From assembly GCA_043554545.1 (NCBI GenBank), contig CP121337.1, positions 3,162,001-3,226,000 of the forward strand: a stretch of DNA of 64,000 nucleotides, given 5' to 3'. A program made the position numbers and the translations under genes. Of the stretch, positions 53,041 to 59,437 are shown one piece after another. The stretch comes from UBA7330 sp043554545. GTDB lineage: Bacteria; Bacteroidota; Bacteroidia; Cytophagales; Cyclobacteriaceae. The number at the start of each line of letters is the position of its first letter. Within the stretch, counting starts at the first letter, position 1. The notes under the pieces were generated by a model. It made no database searches. It had not been told where the DNA came from and saw nothing but the letters and a program-made list of their open reading frames with translations.

Positions 53041-53392
53041 ATTCAGATTTACAGTGGTGATAGGAAGTTCCCTTTGCAATTACGCTGAGTCCTTCGCCCA
53101 TGCGCCTGCACCGAAGTCGGTTTCGGTGTAGGAGCTAGACTTCGACCGCCGGAGAAAGCTTCAGCGCAAGCATAAGGGGTCAGCGTTGGCGTAACCTTTA
53201 CCTGCCTTGCCCTTTAGATTAGGCTATCCTTAAAAAGTTCTATTTTCAAGAGTTCATTAATAATTAAAGCAGCAAATACTGAGCTATGGTTGATAATCAA
53301 AATGGTTCCCTCTCTTGCAAGAGAGGGGGAGTAGTTATAAGCATGTGAGCAGGTTCAAAATAGGGTGAGTTGGGAGAGTTTGGCAATCAGTG
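53041..53392. repeat. spacer with a third copy of the AAGAGAGGG unit
   Basis: Positions 53269-53374 repeat the 52.3 kb unit almost exactly (CTGAGCTATGGTTGATAATC, CCCTCTCTTGCAAGAGAGGG, AGTAGTTATAAGCATGTGAG). The preceding ~150 bp contain a CGACCGCCGGAGAAAGCTTC palindromic unit. No gene seen. Confidence 0.75.
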
Positions 53393-53674
53393 TTAGCCTT
53401 TTCTACTTTTTAGCCATTTTTCAAGAGAACCTGCATTTTCCATAGATGGTCTACCAATAATAATACTCTCAATGCTTAAATCCTCATTCAACTCAGGCCA
53501 ATGGATGCCTGAACCTTTACCAATTAATTTCCAATTATTCCTTTCCTGGACAGAACCATGGTATAACCGTGGATACCACACCAGCGGAGCTGATATTGTG
53601 CGCCCATCAGACAAACTAATGCAGATGCTTTCACCATCAAAAGACATTTCCTTGTTTCTGGAGATTTTAAGCAT
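53393..53674 (-). CDS. DUF2442 protein
   Basis: A 93-residue DUF2442 protein of the longer type: ICISLSDGRTISAPLVWYPR, NNWKLIGKGSGIHWPELNED and LSIESIIIGRPSME. Unlike the 52.5 kb member it has the GIHWPxLxED signature. It overlaps the HicB gene by 8 bp and so sits in a small module hicA-remnant, hicB, DUF2442. Confidence 0.87.
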   Translation of the reverse strand: MLKISRNKEMSFDGESICISLSDGRTISAPLVWYPRLYHGSVQERNNWKLIGKGSGIHWPELNEDLSIESIIIGRPSMENAGSLEKWLKSRKG

Positions 53675-53876
53675 ACCGTAATCTACCCTTGGGAGTAGGT
53701 ATTGGTCGACCCAATTCTATGGCTGTATCTATCCATTCATTCATGACAATCTTAACATTGGTTAATACCTCTTCATATGATAACCCATCCGCCATACAAC
53801 CCGGAAGTTCAGGAACCTCTCCTACAAAAGATTCGTCCTCCTCACTCCAGTAAATAATGATCTCGTATTTATTCAT
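53667..53876 (-). CDS. hicB: HicB-family antitoxin
   Basis: A 69-residue HicB protein from ATG (MNKYEIIIYWSEEDESFVGE) with VPELPGCMADGLSYEEVLTN and ELGRPIPTPKG. HicB sequesters and represses HicA. Its upstream partner has lost its catalytic histidine segment, so this antitoxin probably has no active toxin here. Confidence 0.87.
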   Translation of the reverse strand: MNKYEIIIYWSEEDESFVGEVPELPGCMADGLSYEEVLTNVKIVMNEWIDTAIELGRPIPTPKGRLRYA

Positions 53877-54063
53877 GATCAATCAGTTTATATTGAATCA
53901 ACAAATTTCGAACTTGTTTTACTTGATATGGTTTTGCCATTCTTCCTTTAACTCTTCTTTGAAATTCCAATTGTTTAAGCAATCCTGTTAACTTCGAAAA
54001 TTGAATATTCCTATCAGAATTACCTGAAAACAACTTGAGTGTAAATTTATCAGCTTTAGTCAA
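53869..54063 (-). pseudogene. hicA: HicA toxin with internal deletion of the catalytic segment
   Basis: The 64-residue frame reads LKLFSGNSDRNIQFSKLTGL, LKQLEFQRRVKG, then RMAKPYQVKQVRNLLIQYKL. In HicA proteins about 20 residues holding G-S-H-H-x-F and the following strand lie between RRVKG and KPYQVKQVR. They are missing here without a frame break. The remaining ends fit HicA well, and the gene overlaps hicB as expected. The protein should fold poorly and lack RNase activity. Confidence 0.75.
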
Positions 54064-54681
54064 TGATTAATATACTAAAATTCATGGTTACTATTAATCT
54101 TACCGAAGTATTTATAAGTCAACTAAATGGTTGTTTTCTTAAGTGAAATTTTAATTTTCTAATATCCCTTATTCCTTCTATGTCCTCAGGCCGGACAGGC
54201 CCTTTCTTTTCCAATCGATAAAAAGAAACGGTCCGCCGATGCGGGAAAAATCTTGGAAAATTTAAAGCCCACAGGCCCCTTCGCGCCATCCACGCCCCAA
54301 TTTTCCACCCACCGCCGTGATTGTGTAGTTAAGATATCGAAGTTCAATTTATCTGGATATAAGCGTTCATTTCTCTTCAAACTATTTCTAAGCTAATCCC
54401 TCCAATTGCGTAGCAAATTCTGAGCAATGATTGAGAATCAAAACGTCCCCCTCTCTTTGAAGAGAGGGTTAGGGGCGCCCGGCCAGGGGTGAGTTGGTGC
54501 AAAATCTTTTTTCATTGTTTACTCAACATCTCAAAAACGTCATCCCTGACTTGCCTGCCCACCGTAACCATCGGTGAAGGTAGGATCAGGGATCATTAAA
54601 CTTTTATTGAGAAATTATCAAAAAAAACACGAAGATCCCTCCCGATTGATATCGGGAAGGATAACGTTCGTGGGTCGATTT
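54064..54681. repeat. repeat spacer downstream of the dehydrogenase fragment
   Basis: A partial GGCC-palindrome relative at 54184-54330 (CAGGCCGGACAGGCCC, a CTTTCTTTT/AAAAAGAAA hairpin, ACAGGCCCCTTCG), the fourth AAGAGAGGG unit at 54378-54501, and a GTCATCCCTGACTTG...GATCAGGGATCATT hairpin at 54540-54597. The next ~60 bp include CTCCCGATTGATATCGGGAA. No gene seen. Confidence 0.75.
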
Positions 54682-54732
54682 GAGTCGGCCATTTATTAAT
54701 GATTTATCCAACATCCCCTTCACATCATATGC
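54682..54732 (-). pseudogene. duplicated 3' tip of the UDP-sugar dehydrogenase gene
   Basis: Seventeen codons read AYDVKGMLDKSLINGRL, matching the last residues of the dehydrogenase (IYDVKGVLDKKIVNGRL) with 12-13 identities. It lies 137 bp downstream of the intact stop, separated by a 75-bp palindromic repeat. It has no stop at the corresponding place and no start, so it is a fragment. Confidence 0.7.
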
Positions 54733-54767
54733 AGGATGTTCCGACGTTCTGACACTCCACCTACGCT

Positions 54768-54840
54768 CATCTCCTTCGCCAGCGCCTCCGCAGAGTAGCT
54801 TCTGCGCTCGCGGAAGGCTTTGGAGATCGAAGAGCTTCGG
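54768..54840. repeat. 75-bp GAGCTTCGG palindrome, copy 3
   Basis: ATCTCCTTCGCCAGCGCCTC ... GGAGATCGAAGAGCTTCGG, virtually identical to 11491-11565 and 16711-16785. It contains nested inverted arms (ATCTCC/GGAGAT, CGCAGA/TCTGCG, CCTTCG/CGGAAGG). It lies between the intact dehydrogenase end and its duplicate tip. Confidence 0.85.
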
Positions 54841-54868
54841 TGGATGAATCAGACTTTCTGACAGTTTA

Positions 54869-56143
54869 TTAGAGTCTACCATTCACGATTTTTTTATCTA
54901 ATACACCTTTCACATCATAGATGATTCCTTCAGCTTTCTTGAAAGAAACAATATCTAAATCTTCGAATTTCTTGTGTGCTACGGCTAATATAATAGCGTC
55001 GTATGGGCCTGCAGGTTCTTTGATGAGTGATAATCCAAATTCAGCCTGCACCTCTGCTTCACTGGCCCAGGGGTCGTAGATGTCTACCTCCAAAGAGTAA
55101 TCCTGCAGCTCGCGGATGATGTCAATGACGCGGGTGTTGCGGATGTCGGGGCAGTTTTCCTTGAAGGTGATGCCGAGGACCAAAACCCTGGCTTCTTTTA
55201 CGCGCAGGTCCTGCTTCACCATCAACTTGACGGTCTGTTCGGCAACGTAGGATCCCATGGAGTCATTGAGTCGGCGTCCTGCCAGGATGATCTCTGAATG
55301 ATAGCCCAGCTCCTGCGCTTTCTGTGCCAGGTAATAAGGATCTACGCCGATGCAGTGTCCACCGACCAGGCCGGGCTTGAAGGGCAAAAAGTTCCACTTG
55401 GTGCCTGCCGCCTCCAGCACTTCGCGGGTATCGATACCAATCAGGTTAAAGATCTTGGCTAGTTCATTCACAAAGGCCACGTTGATATCCCGCTGACTGT
55501 TTTCAATGACTTTCGCTGCCTCTGCTACCTTGATGGAGCTGGCCTTGTACGTACCTGCCTCAATCACGCTACCATACAGGGCATCGACCTCATCGGCCGT
55601 TTCCGGAGTGGAGCCGGAGGTGACTTTCAATATTTTCGTTACCGTATGTTCCTTGTCACCAGGGTTGATCCGTTCCGGAGAATAGCCGGCAAAGAAATCC
55701 TGGTTGAATACTAAGCCAGCACCTGCTTCCAGGATCGGTACGCATTCTTCTTCGGTTACACCTGGATAAACCGTGGATTCATAAATCACGATATCGCCCT
55801 TTTTCAGTACCTGGCTGACGGTCTCGCTGGCCCTGATCAAGGGGGTTAACACGGGACGGTTGTTTTTGTCAGTCGGTGTTGGGACGGTCACGATGAAGAC
55901 ATTGCAGTCTTTAATGCCTGCCGGGTCAGCCGTGAAACTCAGGTTACCAGCGTCCACAGATGCTTTAAGGTCCACGTCTGAGACTTCCAGGGTGTAGTCG
56001 TGGCCTTTACAGAGTTCTTTGATTCGGGATTCTTTGGTATCAAAGCCGGTGACCCTGTACTTTTTGCTGAAGGCAACGGCGAGGGGGAGGCCGACGTAGC
56101 CGAGGCCAAGGATTGCGATTTTTTTATCTGACAAATCTGACAT
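54869..56143 (-). CDS. UDP-N-acetylhexosamine 6-dehydrogenase (WbpO/TviB-like)
   Basis: A 424-residue UDP-glucose/GDP-mannose dehydrogenase family protein. The NAD motif ILGLGYVGLPLAVAFSKKY is near 11-29, the central Lys/Asn region AAKVIENSQRDINVAFVNEL near 210, catalytic Cys in GLVGGHCIGVDPYYLAQK near 260, and LGITFKENCPDIRNTRV near 325. It oxidises C6 of a UDP-HexNAc twice to the uronic acid. The TviB/WbpO type plus the 4-epimerase at 50.6 kb suggests UDP-GalNAcA. Confidence 0.94.
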   Translation of the reverse strand: MSDLSDKKIAILGLGYVGLPLAVAFSKKYRVTGFDTKESRIKELCKGHDYTLEVSDVDLKASVDAGNLSFTADPAGIKDCNVFIVTVPTPTDKNNRPVLTPLIRASETVSQVLKKGDIVIYESTVYPGVTEEECVPILEAGAGLVFNQDFFAGYSPERINPGDKEHTVTKILKVTSGSTPETADEVDALYGSVIEAGTYKASSIKVAEAAKVIENSQRDINVAFVNELAKIFNLIGIDTREVLEAAGTKWNFLPFKPGLVGGHCIGVDPYYLAQKAQELGYHSEIILAGRRLNDSMGSYVAEQTVKLMVKQDLRVKEARVLVLGITFKENCPDIRNTRVIDIIRELQDYSLEVDIYDPWASEAEVQAEFGLSLIKEPAGPYDAIILAVAHKKFEDLDIVSFKKAEGIIYDVKGVLDKKIVNGRL

Positions 56144-56263
56144 GGTGTTGATTTGTTGATTCGTTTATCTGTTAAGTTCCACCTACGCTCTTTTTGAGCT
56201 TCGATCGACAAGTGTCACTTCGAAAGACTGGATATGTAAAATGTTTCGTTTCAAATCAACAGT

Positions 56264-56668
56264 TCATTTCCTAATGACCGCCTCTACAAACGCTTTAAAT
56301 ACTGATAACTCATCATTGATAATGGCAATCAGTATTTCGATATTTAAATTTTCATATTCATGAACTGCCAGATTTCTGAAGCCAACCATCGACTTTAATT
56401 GATGCGTGATCTTTTCAGATATCAATTCATGCTTATTCAGGATATCAAATGACGCCCTGCTGGAATCCGGTAGCCCCCTTTGATTCTTCTTAATTAAATA
56501 ATTGGCGAGAACAATGGATAATTCACAGGCTCTCTGAATATTTAGAATTGCTGCATCCTGATGTGTAAAATCCTTATCAAATTGATCACCAGCTGTCTCA
56601 AATTCTTCATTAACTCTTTTGACACATCTTTCTATGGCGGCAGCTTTTTTAAGTATGATGTCATCCAT
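56264..56668 (-). CDS. hepT: HepT-family RNase/AMPylated toxin
   Basis: A 134-residue HEPN protein. ATG (MDDIILKKAAAIERCVKRVN) is preferred to GTG two codons before. The R-x4-H-x-Y active motif is RNLAVHEY near residue 104, inside the helical HEPN fold. HepT is an RNase held inactive by its MntA partner, which in characterised systems AMPylates the Tyr. It overlaps mntA by 8 bp in the usual order. Confidence 0.92.
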   Translation of the reverse strand: MDDIILKKAAAIERCVKRVNEEFETAGDQFDKDFTHQDAAILNIQRACELSIVLANYLIKKNQRGLPDSSRASFDILNKHELISEKITHQLKSMVGFRNLAVHEYENLNIEILIAIINDELSVFKAFVEAVIRK

Positions 56669-57068
56669 AGACACTGCCTCGATGTGCTATCTCTTCAATG
56701 ATTTCTGCGCGTTCCAGATTCAGCTTTTGATAGAGACTTATGGTCCTTACCTCAAATTCATCAAGGGTCAGTTGATCCTTGTACCAAACACATCTACCTG
56801 TCTTAACCACCTGAAACTGGGTGACAGTATCTGCCTGATACAGGTCAATTAAATCCAAATTGATATCGAGGTTCGTTTCCAAAGCAGATTTTAACTTCCA
56901 CCTTTCCGTAGCAGCTATTTTTGTTCTTGACAAATAAGAGAAGTCCCAATCGCTATCGGGATTTGCTGATTTATCTGCCTGACTTCCGAAAAGATAGATC
57001 GCTTCCAGGTTAGGGATGTTTTTCCTTAGCGATTTAATGATTTCTGCTGTGATTTGAGATTCGACCAT
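56661..57068 (-). CDS. mntA: MntA-family nucleotidyltransferase antitoxin
   Basis: A 135-residue minimal nucleotidyltransferase with the G-S-x10-D-x-D motif complete (LFGSQADKSANPDSDWD near residue 27) and a later DLIDLYQ Asp. The intact motif suggests an active antitoxin able to AMPylate HepT. The module lies between polysaccharide genes and repeats, with a spacer of ~120 bp to the epimerase-like fragment upstream. Confidence 0.92.
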   Translation of the reverse strand: MVESQITAEIIKSLRKNIPNLEAIYLFGSQADKSANPDSDWDFSYLSRTKIAATERWKLKSALETNLDINLDLIDLYQADTVTQFQVVKTGRCVWYKDQLTLDEFEVRTISLYQKLNLERAEIIEEIAHRGSVYG

Positions 57069-57186
57069 TGATAGGTAATTTCATCAATAGGTTTTTATGC
57101 CTACCATTTGCTTTTTTTTACAGGGTTATCCCTCGTGAAATCCTTTTGGCATTCGCCAGAGGAGCTTGTATTTCACAGGGTGAAAC

Positions 57187-57236
57187 CTGTGCCTCCTGTG
57201 ACTAATATATTGACTTTTCTATTTGTTAAAACATCA
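57187..57236 (-). pseudogene. 5' fragment of an NAD-epimerase gene
   Basis: The minus strand reads TNRKVNILVTGGTGFTL*, matching the beginning of the intact epimerase at 51602 (MNTKKVDILVTGGAGFIGS) including the glycine-rich NAD loop. Homology stops after 16 codons at a stop. Base identity is around three quarters, so this may stem from a related paralogue. A GGCC-bounded palindrome lies immediately upstream. Confidence 0.65.
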
Positions 57237-57240
57237 ATTG

Positions 57241-57464
57241 TTTTGCCCTCATGCCGGGCAGGCAGATACTTTTTTCTTGATAAAAAGCCTACGCGGCCCG
57301 GTAACAAAAAATCAAGGCCTGCAAAAATTTAACGGAAAAAATGAGATGGTCTCCTATAATCAAAACAAACTCGTCCGCCGCGCCGGACTCAGACAGTATT
57401 TTGAAAATCAATTTTCGTCTACTCATTTTTTCTGATCGTTAAATTTTTAATGGCCAGGCCTACT
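57241..57464. repeat. GGCC-bounded imperfect palindrome, copy D
   Basis: Order of parts as in copies A-C: hairpin GATACTTTTTTC/GATAAAAAGCC, GCCTACGCGGCCCGGTAAC (as in copy B), AAAAAATCAAGGCCTGC, then arms GAAAAAATGAG/CTCATTTTTTC and TCAAAACAAACTCG/CAGTATTTTGAAAA, ending AATTTTTAATGGCCAGGCC. Sequence has drifted but the pairing is kept. Confidence 0.8.
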
Positions 57465-57976
57465 AGCTATAATTTCGGTAGCATTTGTATTCTTATTACC
57501 TCTCTTGACCTATCGTTGCAAGAACTCTCCCCTCTTTTTTAAGAGAGGGCGGTCCGACGTTTCGGTCGGGGGTGAGTTGGTTGAAAATCATTCCTTTCTT
57601 GATCTCATAATTAAACCCAGTATCGTCATCCACCTACATTCACTTAAATCAAGTGATAAAGGGCATAAGCTATCAAGAATTTCGGTGGAGAAACTCCCGA
57701 TAGCCCGGAAAGGCGCCTGTTCGCCGTACTTAGTACTATGGCAGGTGAGTCGGGAATCTCATTGATATTGTAGAGGAATGAATGTGTAAGGTTAAATGCA
57801 CTCATGTATTACGAGATTCTTCATTTCGTTTCACTTCATTCAGAATGACGGTTATTTTGTTTGTTGAGCTTTCAGTTTGAATGATTATCAAAATCCAATT
57901 GGACAATTATCGTTCTGAAAACTACTGCCTGCCCACCGAAGCCTTTCCGCAGGAGAGTCTCCAAAAGCATAACTTG

Positions 57977-58501
57977 CTATCCATTCCAAATCAATAAATT
58001 CTCTTCCTTATCTAATTCCATGGCTTCGAACTCGACGGGTGAGTACACCAGGTGGCGGACTTTCTTTTTGATGACCTGCTCGGTGCGGTCGATCAGCTGA
58101 AGGAGGTAGGTCTTGTCTACGTTGCCGATGATCACGATGTCGATCACCTCAGAGTTTTTGCCTTTGGCGAAGTCGCCGGTGAGGTAGACCTCCCGGATGT
58201 CTCCCAGCTTGCTGATAATTCTTTCGATCACCTGGTCCACGCCCACGTATTTAAGCAGGATGTTTCGTATTTCCTGATACAGCGGGTGCCGGGTATTGGC
58301 CTTGAAGATCCTTCGGTTTCCCTCACTGCTGGTCTCCAGCATCCCGGCTTCCTCAAAGCGGTTGAGCTCCAGCCGGATGGCATTGGTGCTTTCGTCAAAC
58401 TCTTTAGCCAGGGAGCGGAGATAGGAGCGGCTTTCAGGATTTAGGAAGAACCTGAGCAGGAGTTTGATTCTTGTTTTAGATGTTATTAATGTATCTAGCA
58501 T
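57977..58501 (-). CDS. winged-helix regulator fused to degenerate nucleotidyltransferase domain
   Basis: A 174-residue protein. ATG (MLDTLITSKTRIKLLLRFFL) is chosen; the open frame before it is 9-bp repeat. Residues ~1-80 form a winged helix (SYLRSLAKEFDESTNAIRLE, LNRFEEAGMLETSSEGNRR). Residues ~95-174 resemble an MNT nucleotidyltransferase (VYLTGDFAKGKNSEVIDIVI) with G-S changed to G-D and the second Asp of D-x-D lost, so catalysis is unlikely. A DNA-binding regulator is probable. ~400 bp direct repeats lie on both sides. Confidence 0.85.
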   Translation of the reverse strand: MLDTLITSKTRIKLLLRFFLNPESRSYLRSLAKEFDESTNAIRLELNRFEEAGMLETSSEGNRRIFKANTRHPLYQEIRNILLKYVGVDQVIERIISKLGDIREVYLTGDFAKGKNSEVIDIVIIGNVDKTYLLQLIDRTEQVIKKKVRHLVYSPVEFEAMELDKEENLLIWNG

Positions 58502-58511
58502 TCTATTAGAT

Positions 58512-58567
58512 AATCTGACAGTCAGACATTCGGATGGTTCAGACGGTTCAGACATTCGGACGGTTCA
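58512..58567. repeat. 9-bp tandem repeat at the winged-helix gene start
   Basis: Units GACAGTCAG, ACATTCGGA, TGGTTCAGA, CGGTTCAGA run for ~55 bp just before the regulator gene. Same consensus as 16.5 and 49.3 kb. They create a false N-terminal extension MSEPSEPSE. Confidence 0.8.
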
Positions 58568-58660
58568 GACTTTGAGCTGGTTTTTAAAAGCATAGATTTG
58601 GGCAGATAGTTTTTTATAGCTTTCGACTAACTCATCAGAAATTTGTTCTTGCCTGGCTAA
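58565..58660 (-). pseudogene. possible C-terminal fragment of a four-helix bundle gene
   Basis: The minus strand is open through RQEQISDELVESYKKLSAQI and YAFKNQLKV*. The helical pattern and ending resemble the C-terminus of four-helix proteins such as the one at 45.3 kb (ELGNKLNAFRNSQL). No start or N-terminal helices precede it. Weak. Confidence 0.3.
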
Positions 58661-58675
58661 AGCTTCAGCATTAAA

Positions 58676-58770
58676 GCGTAGGTTCCTCCTTTTTCCATCG
58701 ATGAAAAGGACCGAGGCGGCGGACCGTCAAAAAATCTAGGCCTAGCCGGCCGCACTGTAAGTAGTTCGCT
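58676..58770. repeat. partial GGCC-palindrome relative
   Basis: GGTTCCTCCTTTTTCC, ATCGATGAAAAGGACCGAGG, AAAAAATCTAGGCCTAGCCG, then CACTGTAAGTAGTTCGCTAA. Only the first hairpin and the left edge of the long palindrome remain. Confidence 0.65.
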
Positions 58771-58802
58771 AAATTTCAGTTGTATTTGTTTAATATATTC
58801 CA

Positions 58803-59195
58803 AACTCCCCTCTTTTTGCAAGACAGGGGTTGGGGGTGAGTTGGTTAAAAATCATTTTTTTAATTCCATAGTCAACCCTGGTTTCGTCATCCACCTACAT
58901 TCATTTAATTCAAGTGATAAAGAGCATAAGCTATCAAGAATTTCGGTGGAGAAACTCACCGAGAGCCCGGGAAGGCGCCTATCCGACGTACTTAGTACTA
59001 TGGCAGGCGGAAGTCGGGAATCTCATTGATGTTGTGGAAGAATGAATGTGTATGGTTAAATGCACTCATGAATTACGAGATTCTTCATTTCGTTTCACTT
59101 CATTCAGAATGACGGTTATTTTCTTTGATAAACTTTCAGTTTGATGATTATCAAAATCCAATTGGACAATTAATGCTCTGAAAACTACTGCCTGC
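58803..59195. repeat. long direct repeat 2 (partner of 57525-57932)
   Basis: The order CCCCTCTTTTT, GGGGGTGAGTTGGTT, TCGTCATCCACCTACATTC, GGGAATCTCATTGAT, GAATGAATGTGTA, GTTAAATGCACTCATG, GAGATTCTTCATTTCG, ATTATCAAAATCCAATTGGA and GAAAACTACTGCCTGC is the same as at 57.5-57.9 kb with small differences. Both copies face the same way. Confidence 0.85.
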
Positions 59196-59437
59196 TCGTC
59201 CTGAGGGACTCCAGGTAATGACGGTTATTTGTATTCTGTCTTCTATCCGAGCTCCGCTCGGATACACTTGTCTGCCGGAGCCTTCGGCTGGGCAGAGCTC
59301 CGCCTCGTAAGTCACATGATAGTAACTGTGTTATGGACGGTTCAGACCCGCCGGACAAGCCGGCTTTCAGATGTTCTGACTATTCCGACATATAGTGGCC
59401 CGATTTGTCGTATAGTCTGATTATCCGAACATCTGAA
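59196..59437. repeat. short palindromes and 9-bp repeat remnants behind upxY
   Basis: TCCGAGCTCCGCTCGGA is a strong hairpin at 59247-59263; TGCCGGAGCCTTCGGCTGGGCA at 59272-59293 is a second one. CGGTTCAGAC/TTCAGATGTTCTGACTATTC units follow to 59430. The region could terminate or attenuate transcription directly downstream of the antiterminator gene. Confidence 0.65.

Larger units (their letters stand above)
57069..57976. repeat. repeat spacer with long direct repeat 1
   Basis: It contains an epimerase 5' fragment (57187-57236), palindrome copy D (57241-57464), and from ~57525 to 57932 a ~400 bp stretch repeated at 58803-59195 on the other side of the winged-helix gene. That stretch includes the ACATTCA...GGGAATCTC element and GAGATTCTTCATTTCGTTTC plus CATTCAGAATGACGG. 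Confidence 0.8.

Noticed and set aside
54186..54380. 64-residue frame in the 54.2 kb spacer
   Set aside because: It covers a decayed palindrome and repeat sequence, with no family resemblance.
58052..58444. 130-codon plus-strand frame opposite the winged-helix regulator
   Set aside because: Shadow of the real gene, whose winged-helix and NTase-like patterns are clear on the minus strand.
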